Shown: positions 11,331 through 23,877 of the stretch, one piece after another | Position numbering within the stretch: position 1 is the stretch's first letter | Layout of the letters: every line of letters starts with the position of its first letter | Assembly: GCA_963921825.1 (NCBI GenBank) | Contig: OY997591.1 | Span: 18,533,515 to 18,597,514, forward strand | DNA: 64,000 bases | Direction: 5' to 3' | DNA from: Erodium maritimum | Lineage: Eukaryota > Streptophyta > Magnoliopsida > Geraniales > Geraniaceae | Notes under the pieces: model-generated | Told to the model about the DNA's origin: nothing | Databases searched by the model: none | The model's input: only the letters and a program-made list of their open reading frames with translations | Program-made: the position numbers and the translations under genes

Positions 11331-11840
11331 GTTTTTTTAGTTTCGTTGTTGCTTTTATTTTTGCCTTTTTTTATAAGTCCCCTCACCGATTCTCGCCGTC
11401 AAAGACATGTGTTTGATCGACGGATCTCCGGTAGGTGTGGTCGGGTCTCTCTATCGGTGGATGTTTTCGGATCGTTGATAAAAAAGAACGACATCGTACT
11501 TGGTTGTCTAGGCGCTTCGTCACCCTGTTCGAACTATCATCTCACCGATCGTCCTTCAAATTTTCAAACGATCGGTGAATTCAACGCTTGTATTATCCTG
11601 TATGCAAAATTTATCAATTATCGAGGGCCAATGGTGTAATTAACAAGGACACCGGGGTGATTACTCCAATTACAAGAAAAAAGACGTGAAGTAAAAAAGA
11701 TGACCCGACAATCGCAAGAGAACCACACACATGCTCCGCCATTTGGACCCAACTCTCCCAAACCAAACCAAACCAGCAGGTTTTGGATTTGTCCTCACCA
11801 ACTCCTACTCTTTGCTCTCTCCTAACTCGCTCAAGCAGAA
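11331..11840 (+). promoter_or_regulatory. Presumed DHQ-SDH promoter and 5'UTR
   Basis: This 510-bp stretch between the truncated copia element and the DHQ-SDH start codon has no coding signal. The last 150 bp are C/T- and CA-rich (AAACCAAACCAAACC near 11760), like a plant 5'UTR. I see no convincing TATA box. Assignment rests on position only. Confidence 0.4.
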
Positions 11841-14800
11841 ATGGAGTCTCTCAAGGTCTCGGTAAGATAAACTCAGCAGCGACTAAACACAAATTTGATA
11901 GAATCGGGTGTTGTTAATAGTAATGTGAATTTCATTCGATTGTTGTTGGATGAATGCTACTTTAGGTTCCAAGTTGTAGTGATGAACAAGCTCAAGTGAA
12001 GAAGAACTGCACCTTAATTTGTGCTCCGGTAATGGCGGATTCGGTGGGTGAGATGGTGCTCCAAATGGGGAAAGCGAAAGCTGGCGGCGCTGACCTTGTC
12101 GAGATCCGATTGGATAGTTTAGAGAGCTTTAGTCCATTCGATGACCTCCACACCCTTATTAAGACGTGCCCTTTGCCAACTCTCTTCACTTACAGGTTCT
12201 TCACTTCTTGGTCAACGCTGTTTTTATTTGGATATTAGTTTCCTTGCCTGTTTCTACTTCATGTCAATTGATGTTTGGATTTGTTTTGCTTATGAAATGA
12301 AAAATGTGATAACATGATGGTATGTGTATGAGCATGAGCACATAAATGAGTATTTCTAATTTACAATTACACACATAGGGAGATTCACATTCCCTATCCT
12401 TGTTCCCGTTCCTACACAAAAATAACCCAAATGCAACCTTCATTTTTGTTTCTATGAAGCGTTGCTTGTCGTTCTTACATCTTTTTCATTTATGATTTAA
12501 GCTAATATTTCAGGCCTTGTTTCTATATTGTTGCAAAACCTCAATCTAAATCAACAGTTATATTGATATTCGTTTTTTTACTCGTGGGAGCTCTCTAATT
12601 TTCACTTCTTGTGAGGAAACGAACAAGTCTTCCTTGCTCTGGTCACTTGCCATCTTTACATTATCGTTATGTGGAACCCTTTTAACGATTTATTACCGTT
12701 TGACTCGTTTTATTTTTTTTAGGCCAAAATGGGAAGGTGGTCAGTATGATGGTGATGAAAACAAGCGACTGGATGCACTGCGGTTAGCCATGGAGCTGGG
12801 AGCAGATTACATTGACGTTGAACTTCAGGTTGATTTCTCACTGATAGGTGGCTCCAATTAAATGTGTACAAGATGAGCATTCTTTTGTTATAGAGTATAG
12901 TGACAAATTAAAGCTTTGAGTCCTGAATAATATTTGCTCTTAAGAACAAAACTAGCTGTCTTCCTTGTATTTTAAATGCTGAAGTGATTCAACACTCAAA
13001 GATAATTAAGAACATCAGTAACAGGAAACGAATCCTACTTTTTCTTAACTTCATATGGTGGGTTCTGAAAGCCAGTAACCTAATTTCTATAGCAAACTCT
13101 TTATAACATGTAGTAGGAATTTAGCTGCGGAGTCGTTACCTTATACCGTTCATGAAATGGTCAAAGAACCTGATTCTGCTGACAAAAGCAAGGGTTCAAT
13201 ATCAGAATTTACTTGCATACAAGATGTCTCCCTAGGAGCCATGAGTTATTTTTTTATGTGCCATCCCATCTATTTTTACTTTTATTGTTGGTGAAAAAGG
13301 AAGCTAGGACTGTCCTGTATGAATAGTTTATAAGCTGTTCAATATGGTCTGCTGTCTTGGACATTTTAATCTGGCCCTAACCAGTCATGACAGAATCCAT
13401 TTTCTACTTTCAATTATTTTCACAATTATAAGGATTTACTGTAGCAACATTTGCTTTCTAAGGACTTTAAAATTTACTAATCATTGGCAAGCAAACCTCT
13501 GAATATTGCATAACTCAATATTTTACTTTTGGATTTATGACATCTGTAACTACATTTTGATCTGCCACTGGTATAAACTGTGTTCACCATATGGATTTCA
13601 AAGAGGCCATATACTTGGTCTCTTGTTTTGTATTTTTGCAATGGAGTTTGATACTAAATGACATATTGTGATTGCTTTTGCTTCTCTGTGAAGGTTGCCC
13701 GTGAGTTCATTGACTCAATAGATGAAAAGAAGCCTGAAAAGTTCAAAGTCATTGTCTCTTCTCACAACTATGAGAACACTCCCTCTGTTGAGGATCTTGG
13801 TAATCTTGTAGCTAAAATACAGGCAGCTGGTGCTGACATTGTGAAGATTGCAACCACTGCCTTAGAAATCACTGATGTGGCACGCATTTTCCAGATCACT
13901 GTGCATTCTCAAGTAAGCGTAAGACTCTTGGACACATGCTTTTGTTTTAATGATTTTAAGGAACTAGATTGTGGCTGAAGTGCTGAATGAGATATATGAA
14001 AGCCTTAAATGAATAACCTTTTATTTTAATGATTTTAAGGAACTAGACTGAGGCTGAAAGGATGAATGAGATATATAAAATCCTTTGGTAGATATAATTA
14101 TTACTATATAATACATCTTAAAGGTGGCATATTGTAGAAGTCGTATTTGAACATTCTCTCAAATCCAGGAAAGAAAATCACTAAACTCAGAAACTGGGAA
14201 AGTCATTATTTGATGTGCGTGATCTGTTCCGTAGGTCCTCTGATTAGGTGACAGGGGCTGACCGTGGAAAACCATTCGTGCCTCCATTCTGGTACGGTGA
14301 CGAGCTTTGAGCAAGAACCGGTTTCGGATTCCATCGTTCTGGAGGGAACTGATAAGATTGGTGCTGTGACAGTCCCAGTGAGATAGGTGGCACTCTCCGT
14401 GACCCACCCCTCCTACTCTGCAGACTCGTAACTTATGGTGAGGTTGCTTAGCAGTCTCGCTTGATAAATAGGGACGCCCCCCACATAGCAGAGCTCGTCG
14501 ATCTCCCCGATCGTATCCCGTTCTTCATAAATACTGCCAGCACTGCACAAGCATCAAAGCAGTCCCCTGTATTGTGGGAAGAGTAATGAGTGCAGCCTTG
14601 ATTCTAGCTCCTCTCCACCTCCGAAGCAGTCCTTGCTTGGTAAATAAGGTCGCCGCCCATAAAGCATAGCAGAGCCCGTCGATTCTCTGACAATCTCTCT
14701 GATCGCTTCCCATTCTCCATAAAAGCCATCAGCACCGCAAATACCACATCGCAAGCTCCTATATCGTAGGAAGAATATCGAGTGCTGCCTTGGTTCCTGC

Positions 14801-17800
14801 TCTTTCTCTATCTCTGAAGCCTCCCTAGCTAGCCCACAGCCAGCAGTAAACAAGCGCTCGCAGGCGGTAGAAAAGTCCCTAGGTCACCAAAGCCCTAGGG
14901 TTTAGAGAGAGCAGGGCATTACATGCATCAAGTTGGGATCCACAACTAAAATTTAACTTTAATAGACCATTTATGTGTCCCTCTCTTTTTTTTTGTATGT
15001 GGGACTATCTACTTCAACATCCCTTTGCAAAGACCACTTGCGGAGGGTACAAACTGGCTTCATAGCAAATAATTGTTAAGCCCAAACTAACCAGATTTAC
15101 CATGTATATTCTAGCTCTTTCCCTTTATACACACCTCTTTTTTTTTTCTTTCTTTCTAGTTTTGTTCAATGTTGGACTTTACCTTTCATCAGATTCTAAG
15201 TTGGGTGAGTAAGTTTTGGACAAAAATTTGATGCCCAGATATAGCTTCAGCTAGAAGAAACAATTTTCTAGATAATGCATTATATGGTGTAAGTTCTTCA
15301 ATATTTTTTATAATTTTATTTGAGTGGAAAAGTGCTACTTGAATCTGTGATTATTGGGAAAATGGGAGTCCTTATAATTTCGAGTGCAGTCTAGATTATA
15401 TGTGTCTTAAGGTATTTTAAGAGTACATAATAGGTTGTCTTTCCCATGAAACTATTCACATGGATGTGTCGGGGTAGCCCACCACCAATGGTGTTATTCC
15501 AAAGCATAGTGGGCTGTTGCTTGTTATTTTGTTTGATAAGAGTAATTACTAATTAGCATTTGACTTTATTGATTTCCTATGATGACTAGAATGCTTATGT
15601 TAATTGGTGTTTTAGGTTCCTATAATAGGACTTGTTATGGGTGAAAAGGGTGTTATTTCACGAGTACTCTGCCCAAAATTTGGTGGCTTTCTCACTTTTG
15701 GCACGCTTGAGGCGGGGATTGTTTCAGCTCCTGGTCAACCAACAATCAATGATTTGCTGAATATATATAACTTCAGGCAGATAGGGCCTGATACAAAAGT
15801 ATATGGCATTATTGGGAAGCCTGTTGGTCACAGCAAGTCACCTATTTTATACAATGAGGCATTCAAATCAGTTGGTTTCAATGGAGTTTATCTGCATTTG
15901 TTAGTTGATGATGTTGCAAATTTTCTCCGTACTTACTCATCAAAAGATTTTGCTGGATTCAGGTTTAATCTCTTGTCGGCCTTGTCAGAATTTAAAATTT
16001 ATACTACATGAAACGTATAATCAATTACTTTCGCTTTGATTCAGATTCCGTTAATTTTGCTTAAAAGAGTTGAATTGTAAAATGAATATGTTTATGCAAG
16101 ATAGAGCCTACCATGATTGTATAGTTGAATGATGTGACAATGTAACGTTATTGCATACAGCTGTACGATCCCTCACAAGGAAGCTGCAGTTAAATGTTGT
16201 GATGAGGTTGATCCAACCGCCATGGTAATTGGTGTTCCATTCAAATTGCATTTCTACATTACTATGGTCACAATTTTAGTTGCTTGGTGTGGGTCATATA
16301 TTTGTAAAACCTTACTTTGTTGAGCATTGACGTGACTTGTTTCTTGCTCATGTCTCACAGTCGATTGGTGCTGTTAATTGTCTTATTAGAAGGCCAAATG
16401 ATGGAAAATTATTTGGTTACAATACAGACTACGTTGGCGCTATTTCTGCCATTGAGGATGGACTGCGAGGTCTCTACCCTTTCATTGCAAGCTAAACATA
16501 TTTCTGATTATTTAGTTAAACCATTTATTTTTTTTCTACGGGCTCAGGCAACAATGGCAGTACAAATGATTCCCCTTTGGCTGGTAAGTTGTTTGTAGTC
16601 ATCGGTGCTGGTGGTGCTGGAAAGGCACTTGCTTATGGTGCAAAAGAAAAAGGAGCAAGAGTGGTGATTGCCAATCGTACCTATGGTAAGTAAGGTTTCA
16701 ATTCGTGTTTGCTTTTGGTGTAAACTATTGGATCAAACATCATATTAAGAAGACTGGCCATAAACTATATGCATCAGTCGTCACAATACGTGCTCTTGAA
16801 AAATACAATGTCTGATTTCATTATTAAATTTACTGATTAGGAAATAATAGTCTTAAAATATGTTTCATGAAGTATAGCTAAATTATACCTGTTATTAGAA
16901 TTCTATAGCATAATAATGGTATTTTAAGATCTTGTGTGGGACCTCAAGTTCATGTAAGTTACATGGCTTCTTTGGAGGTAGATATCAGCAGAATTTTGTG
17001 GCCCTTTGACTGATTATTTGTTATATTTCTGCTTATTTGAAGAACGAGCCAGAGAACTTGCAGACATAATTGGAGGAGACGCTTTGTCTATTGCTGATTT
17101 AAATAACTTCCATCCTGAGGATGGTATGGTTCTTGCTAACACAACATCTATTGGAATGCAACCAAAAGTTGACGAGACACCAATTTCTAAGGTTTGCTTC
17201 CCCACACTCACCTTTTGCCCATGTCCATTGAATGCAACTTTGTTTCTTTAAACTGAAAAATACAGCGAAACAATTGTCAGATTATTTTATGGGTTAATTC
17301 GTAAAAACTACCTTATGAATTGTCCACTTGCAAAAACTACCTTATGTATTGTCCATGTTTTTAAACTACCCCGTCTTTTGACCACGGTCGTCTACTGACA
17401 AATTTTGGAATATTCCGTTAAAAGTAACATAGGCAATACATAAGGGTAGTTTTCGCACGTGGACTATAGGTAAGGGTAGTAATTTGTTGAAAAAACTAAC
17501 AGACACCCGTGGTTAAAAGATACGGTAGTTAAAAAGTGTGGACAATACATAAGGTAGTTTTTTGCACGTGAACAATTCATAAGGTAGTTTTTAGCAATTA
17601 ACCCTTCTATTTAACAATTTCTAGAAGGATAATTATTTTTTTCGATTGTCCAATATTTTTTTCATTTGTTTGGCACCGAGTCTCTTTACAAATATACGAT
17701 GTGAATTCTTATGAAGTATATAAGAACGGAAATTGGAGAAACAAATCAAATCTTGTTTACTAGTCAACCCATACTTTCACTCTTGTTTTAGTGATTAACT

Positions 17801-18145
17801 TGTCCGGTCATAACATCCAAAAAAAGAGCAAATAAATTGGCTTTCATTTCTTGCAGCATGCTCTGAGACATTACTCTCTGGTCTTCGATGCTGTTTACAC
17901 CCCCAAAATTACTAGACTGTTGAGGGAAGCCGAGGAATGTGGAGCCAAAACCGTTACAGGCTTGGAGATGTTCATTAGACAGGCATATGGACAGTTTGAG
18001 AGGTTCACCGGATTGCCTGGTATGTTGCATCTACAAAGCTAATAGAATTTCATCACTTCTGAACATGCTCATTTCATTTTTTTTCTTTCTTTCTCCAATT
18101 GCAGTACCTAAGGAATTATTTGGGAAGATAATGTCCCGTTACTAA
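11841..18145 (+). CDS. DHQ-SDH: Bifunctional 3-dehydroquinate dehydratase / shikimate (or quinate) dehydrogenase
   Basis: The enzyme carries two steps of the shikimate pathway: 3-dehydroquinate to 3-dehydroshikimate, then NADPH reduction to shikimate. Eleven exons: 11841-11861, 11966-12195, 12723-12828, 13694-13912, 15616-15962, 16161-16224, 16361-16469, 16548-16685, 17043-17191, 17857-18019, 18105-18145. All introns are GT-AG and the phases agree, giving 528 aa. The type I dehydratase domain (about 20-235) has His143 in SSHNYENTP and Schiff-base Lys170 in ADIVKIATT. The dehydrogenase domain (about 250-528) has GKPVGHSKSP (259-268), TIPHKE with Lys314, NTDYVG with Asp352, the nucleotide motif GAGGAGKA, and Gln503. 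Exon 1 encodes only seven residues and no transit peptide is evident, so a cytosolic isoform or an unseen upstream start is possible. The first Ser of the usual SxS motif is Gly263, which may shift preference towards quinate or 3-dehydroshikimate oxidation. Confidence 0.95.
13941..14100 (+). repeat. 80-bp tandem duplication in DHQ-SDH intron 4
   Basis: TTTTAATGATTTTAAGGAAC and the sequence after it occur at about 13944 and again 80 bp later with a few differences. It starts just after the exon 4 donor (13913) and does not alter coding sequence. Confidence 0.7.
14160..14930 (-). mobile_element. Unclassified GC-rich insertion in DHQ-SDH intron 4
   Basis: A block of about 770 bp is clearly more GC-rich than the surrounding intron. 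It contains two diverged head-to-tail copies of about 210 bp (about 14440-14640 and 14635-14850), each with a TAAATA..G.CGCC start, a CATAGCAGAG motif and a CTCC.TAAA motif. On the minus strand it would begin TGTAATGCCCTGCTC, LTR-like, but I found no matching target duplication. Insertion is inferred from composition and internal duplication; the class is unknown. Confidence 0.4.
17291..17604 (+). mobile_element. Mutator-type MITE in DHQ-SDH intron 9
   Basis: A 314-bp element with long inverted ends: GGGTTAATTCGTAAAAACTA at the left, and the reverse complement of its start (GCAATTAACCC) at the right, with ACTACCTTATG(A/T)ATTGTCCA repeated in the arms. Flanks TTATTTTAT and TTCTATTTA match at most positions and could be a decayed 9-bp target duplication. 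No coding capacity. Its termini resemble those of the MITE at 49558-49860. Confidence 0.75.
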
Positions 18146-19728
18146 CAAGGTTAGTTTGGCAAGACAACTTTGTGAAAAGCAATTTGTTATATGTGAGAAA
18201 CATCTTGCTTTGCTTCTGGGTTTAGGTGTAAGGGGTTTGTCTCTCAGCAACCACTAGTTACTGGTTGACCTCCATTTCTGAAATACAGAAACCCATATTG
18301 CCTCCTCTAGACTAATTGGATATGCATTTTATGTACGCAAGCAATAACGCTGCTCATTTAGTTAGATATATATAGTTTATGGACCCTCCAACTTGTTGAT
18401 TGTTTATTTGCTGCATCTCAACTCAAGTGTATCAGTAAGATTCATAATATCTCCACAAAACTTATAGATTGCCTGCAACGTAAACTTCTGTATAGTATTT
18501 TTGAGCTGAGTATCTGGTATGCAAAGCGAAATTGATAATTCATGCTGAGGTTACTTGAAGTTGCTTGTTCAATTGTTTGAATCCTAATGAGTCATGTTTT
18601 GCGCTCATATGTGAAATTATCTGACTATTTAGGTTGATAAATTGTTGAATAACATCTTTCCTAAACTTATTTTATCATAGCTTTAGTATTTAACGGTTTA
18701 CATACGAATATCTAAGGGCGAAACTATTTTGGCCAAAATTGGATTAGGAATGCAGAAATTGACAATTGCAGGGCAATCTAAGACAGTGTATTGTCCTCTA
18801 CATTAAAGACAAGACTATTTTGATCAAAAATTGAATCAGGAACCGACAATTGCACTACAATCTAAGATCAAGCATATGTCCTCTGGACAAACTAATAGCC
18901 GTTATGCTACTAGTTACTACTTACTAGTAAGCATAACATTTCAAGAATGGTGAATCGACAAAAACAGAACATTCTGTCATTCCCGAAGTTGAGTGGACAC
19001 ATAAGTAGCTATTGGCTTAAATCATGTTGTAATCTTGAAATTCAAAACGCATCATGTTACAATCGAAAATATTTTTGTGTATCAACATCAATAGTATTGT
19101 TATTTTCTCGTATGAAATGTTAAAGGTACATTTGCTACAATAACACAAAAAACAGAAATCAAATTCCCTGTGGTTTTGTGTGATTTCTGTAGCTAGAAAT
19201 TTGTTTATTGTCTGTCTAATTCATTCTTTAAACAGGTGAGTTTTATTATATTGCTTTGCCGGAGAAAAAAAAATGAAGCTTTATGAATTTCAGGGTTGTA
19301 ATATGCATGTGATGTATGTTTGGACGAATTCCATTTATTTTAATGACTTAATGGAAATAAAAAAAAAGGTCTGTGAATGCGGTTTGTAGTTTAGAATTAC
19401 AACATGATTTGATGCAGGCGCAACTTCTTTTTTTTTTTTACTCAACCAATATGTGTAAAATTAGTAGGAAGAATCTAATAATGATATTATCTTTATTTCG
19501 CTCGGTTATTGGCTGTCCTCCTCAATCGATAGAGATTAAGAAGGATATTATAAAAATTGAGGAAGTTTACCTTTTCGCTCATTGATCAATTTGATTGGAC
19601 ATTTATACGAACAAAAAAAGAAATAAAGACTTTCCTAATATTTGAAGTATTAGCTAATAAGGAAATAATCTCTAATTGATTGGAATATTGTGATTGTTTG
19701 ATCCTCAACGCAAAACAAACTTGTCAAT
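18146..19728. other. Intergenic, DHQ-SDH 3' flank
   Basis: AT-rich, non-coding. The first few hundred bases are probably DHQ-SDH 3'UTR. The part next to 19729 probably includes the 3' LTR of the minus-strand copia element, but I cannot define its far end because no second LTR copy is recognisable. Confidence 0.5.
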
Positions 19729-19889
19729 ACTCTCCTTCAAGATGGAGCATGAAAGTTGCAGATACCCAACTTGCTAAGAAGCTCGTAAAAACGATCATGT
19801 CCCAAACCCTTGGTGAGAATGTTTGTAAGTTGGTGGCAGTTGGAAACTCGTTGGGGCGGACCACTCCAGCCTATAATTATTGACGAACC

Positions 19890-21194
19890 AAGTGGAAGTC
19901 AATCTCTATGTGTTTCATGCACTCATGAAAAACTAGATTAGAGGCAATATGTATGGTTGCATAGTTGTCACAAAGAAGTGGAATTGTCGTACTCTTATGA
20001 ACTTGGAGATCAACGAGGAGTTGCTCTAATAAGACTATCTCTTAACTGGCTGCCGTCATAGCCTTATATTCGGCCTCTGTTGTGGAACAAGATACTATGG
20101 TGTGTTTCTTAGATCACCAAGTGATTGGGGATGAGCCAAGAAAAATGATGTAACCAATGGTAGATCTCTGGTTGTCAGGACATCCAGCTCAATCAACATA
20201 ACAATATGCTCTTGGTGTGAGGGTATTGTTAGCTTGGAAAAATAACCCCTGTCTTGAGCTGCTCTTGAGATAACGAAGAACATGAAAGACATCGTCCAAA
20301 TGTGTCTCACGGGGGTTTATAGAAATTGACTTAGAATGTACACAACATAGCTAATGCCTGGTCGAGTAATGGTCAAATACAACAAACGTCGTACCAGTCG
20401 ACGATATTGACCATTATCTTGGCAAATAGGTTTGTTATCTACCGAAAGCTGGTGTTGTTGAGCGATGGGAATGGTTCTGGTTTCACTATCGGCCAAGATG
20501 CCAAGGGTATACTTCCTCTGGGAGAGGGAGATCTCTGAAGGTGAGCGAGCCACCTCGAGCCAATGAAGTACTTCAAAGCCCCTAAATCCTTGATCTTGAA
20601 CAACTTGTCTAAATGCTTCTTGAGTTTTTGAATACAATGTGAATCTATTCTTGTAATAACTACATCATCCATATAGATTAGAACTGCAACGAATGATCTG
20701 GGAACAACAAATGTGAAAAGGGGTGGTCTACAGCTGAGGGATTGTAACCAAGACTAATAATGGACTTTGTGAACGTTTGGTACTAGTTACGACATGCTTG
20801 CTTAAATCCGTAAAAATATTTGTGTAAACGACAGACCCACTGCTCCTCTTGTCTTGAAAAACCTTATGGGACTTTCATATAAACCTCCTCCTATAAGTTG
20901 ACATGCAGAAATGTATTGTTGACATCAAGTTGGTATAGCGGTCAACCACGATTAGCTGTAATGACAAGGAGACATCTAACAGTGACTATTTTGACAATTG
21001 GGGCAAATATATCAGTATAGTCAACTCCTTCCACTTGGGTGCAACCTTTAGCAATGCTTGATACTTTCATTCGGACGATACTTCACTTTGTACATCCACT
21101 TGGATTCGATGGAATGTTTTTTCGAGGGAAGCTCTGTTAAGGTTCAAGTGTGATTCCCTTCGAGAGCTGAAATTTCTTATGTCACAGCGTCACG
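19890..21194 (-). pseudogene. Copia B reverse transcriptase and RNase H
   Basis: Fragments in order on the minus strand: WRDAVT..EISALEGN at the hAT junction, SKKHSIESKWMYKVK, then YMDDVVITR (catalytic YVDD-type motif, with YMDD here), KIKDLGALKYFIG, QRKYTLGILADS, QYRRLVRRLLYLTITRPGISY. RNase H parts follow (DDVFHVLRYLKSSS, AYCYVDWAGCPDNQRST, FLGSSPITW). The Ty1/copia assignment is firm. Numerous frameshifts and in-frame stops interrupt it. Confidence 0.85.
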
Positions 21195-21202
21195 CCAATG
21201 CC
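21195..21202 (+). repeat. Left 8-bp target duplication of the hAT element
   Basis: CCAATGCC at 21195-21202 is repeated exactly at 24056-24063. Eight bp is the hAT hallmark. Confidence 0.95.
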
Positions 21203-21335
21203 CAGGGCCGGCTCTAGGCTTAAGCCACTTAAGCCTTTGCTTAAGGCCCCCAATAAAAGAAGGCCCCTCAAAAAAAATTCTTCAATAAATAAACGTAAAG
21301 CCCAATTACAAATCTATTTAAAACTCAATATAAAT

Positions 21336-22463
21336 GAGAAATTTGAAAAAATATGCTTCATAACAGCATGTATTTTATTTCTATGCTAGCATAATCTAAA
21401 ATTGGAAAAATATACCTTTCAAAAGTTTTAAGACAAAAATAACCTTCTTTTAATTGATACAAATTTCATAATTTCACATTCTCTATTTTTCATCTTCCAT
21501 TCACATCTATTTTGAAAATATATTCAGGTTTAATTAACTTATTCAAATATATTTTCGAAATATATATTAAAATTTTATATAAAAACAATTTATTCAATTT
21601 TATTAATTATTAAAATCAGATTTTAATTTATTTTATCGAAAAATCAGATTATTTTTATAACTATTTTTAAAGAAAAATAAATTAACAAATAAATTTAATA
21701 ATGAATAAAATTGAATCAAATATATATTTTATAAAATCTAAAATATTTTTGAAAAAAATAATATTGTAAATTAAAATCAATGATATATATATATATATAT
21801 ATATATCAAAATTATTATTTTTATTAAAATTATATTTTAATTTATGTTTTTGAAAAAAATCTGATTATTTTGATAAATATTTTTAGGATATAATTCTAAC
21901 TTATAATGTTAATTTTAAAAAAATTACACTTCATGAAAAAATATTTAATCGAATTTTATTAATTATTAAATTCAAAATTTTAATTTATAAAGTATTTATT
22001 CAATTTTTTTAATTTTTTAAAACCAGATTATTTATTTTGATATATATATATATATATATATAATTTAAATTAAAAAAATATTATTTTTTCAAAAAAACTT
22101 AGATGTTATAAACAATATATTTTATTCAGTTATACTAGTTATTAAATTCAAATTTTATTTTAAATTTATCAAAATATCGTATTTTTTGAATTTTTTATAA
22201 TTTAAAATCAGATTTTAATATTTAATATATTGAATAAAATATTTTTTTATGTAAAATATTAATATGTATTTCGAAAATATTTAATTAAACATCAATTTAT
22301 TTTTAAAGGATTGATGAAGAAGATGAGAAATAGGGAGGGTAAGATAAATTAGAAGGTTATTTTTGTCTTAAAATGTTTAAAAGGCATAGTTTTCCAATTT
22401 TGATTTATGCTAGCATAAAAATAAAATAGATGCTATTATGAAGCATATTTTTTCAAATTTCCC
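21336..22463. mobile_element. AT-rich inverted-repeat element nested in the hAT
   Basis: An 1128-bp element with ends starting G(A/G)GAAATTTGAAAAAATATG. The arms are inverted for about 120 bp (21336-21465 against 22335-22463) and include TATGCTAGCATAA and AAGACAAAAATAACCTTCT. ATATAAAT flanks it on both sides (21328-21335 and 22464-22471), an 8-bp or imperfect 9-bp target duplication. The centre is extremely AT-rich with repeats of AAAATCAGATT and two (TA)n runs near 21783 and 22040. It is probably a Mutator-like foldback element with no coding capacity. Confidence 0.7.
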
Positions 22464-23646
22464 ATATAAATTAGTATAAAGGCCCACAAATCTGATTTTT
22501 TAAAACCATATTACAAATTAGTCCCAATATAAATGTGTAGAGGCCCAAAAAAATCTGATTTACCCTAACAACTTCTCTAATTGTTGACCAAATCGTAAAA
22601 TAAGCCAAATTGTCGACCAAATCAGAAGCCAAATCGCAAATTCGCAATCCTTGATTCTTTCCATCTTCTCCACGACATGTTATGGCGATTTTTTTGCAGG
22701 TAATTTCGTTAATTTTAACTTTTATACCCTTTGCTACACATCCGTTGCTTCAGTTGTTGTTTTTCAATTCCATTCATCTTCAATTTCCATTTTTTTTCCA
22801 CCTATAAATGCCGAAACTTTGAGTTTTTTTCATCACTTCCTTCTCTTTATCAACTCTCTGATCGAATTTCTCCCTAAAATCCTCAATCTCTCAACTTCTC
22901 TTGAAACCCCCAAATTCTGAATTGTGTTTTTTTTTGTTGAAGCTCTAAATTCTTCTCAGGTATGTGTGTTGAATGTTCTATTTTTTTTAATTATGTTAAG
23001 AACTCTTAATCCTAGTTTAATATTCACTGTAAAAAAATATGAATTTTTTGTGTGGATGTGTTCAATTTTCAGTGTAAAAAGTGAATTAGTTTTTGTGTAT
23101 CTTAGCAACGGATGGTAAGAGTTTGTGTAAAAATATGAGTTGATGTTTGGTATCTAATTAGAGTTTGTGTTATACTGTTATTTCATAGCTCTAAACCTTC
23201 ATATTTGTGATACAAGTTATGTTAATTACAAATCAGTTTTTTTTTCTTTTCTAATTGGATAGATACAGAATGTAACTTCAATAGTTCCTAATTTGTGTCT
23301 ATTGTCAAAGTAATTGAAGCCTAGTTAGCTGTTCCTGCTAACTTTCATGTTAGAAGCTAGCACACAATAGACTTTGAACTATAGGCTTCAACGTGTAGGA
23401 ATTTAGAATAGATACATTTGAGTAGAAAGGGGTGTTATTTGATTTTCTAGTAATTCTCAACATTTGTTCTTACTTGTTATGTGATTTTCCTAACTTAATT
23501 TCTAACATTGATTTTTATATAAATTCTACGGGGAGAAGAAACAAGATACGAACTGTGAAAGTTTGAGTGCTATTAAAACACTTCAAGTTGCTTATACATC
23601 AGGTTCTATTTTAAAATTTTAATTTTTTGTATAATTTATATTATCA

Positions 23647-23877
23647 ATGTCTTGTAGAAAGTATGAATCGGGTTACACAAAATTAATGAAAAAGAGAAAA
23701 GTAGAAGCTTTAATAGAATCACAAAAAGGTGCTTTAGATAAATTTATAACATCAAAAAAGGATAAATTGTCAATAGATGAACAAACTAATATTACCAATG
23801 CAGATGATCATGAATCCATAGATGATGTATTAGACAACCAAATAATTCATAATGAAAATGGATATTTTTTTATTTAG
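23647..23877 (+). pseudogene. hAT N-terminal (zf-TTF-type) fragment
   Basis: 76 codons with SCRKYESGYTKLMKKRK, EALIESQKGALDKFI and an acidic Asn-rich tail. The RKY.SG..K.KKR...LI.SQKGA.DKF pattern is typical of the N-terminus of plant hAT transposases of the TTF-zinc-finger/ZMYM type. The frame stops at 23877 and the right terminus follows 178 bp later, so the catalytic domain has been deleted. It could still make a short peptide, but I see no reason to expect function. Confidence 0.7.

Noticed and set aside
14160-14930. Cassandra-type TRIM or 5S rRNA-bearing element
   Set aside because: The 5S rRNA internal promoter motifs expected in Cassandra are not visible, and no terminal TG..CA pair with a duplication was found.
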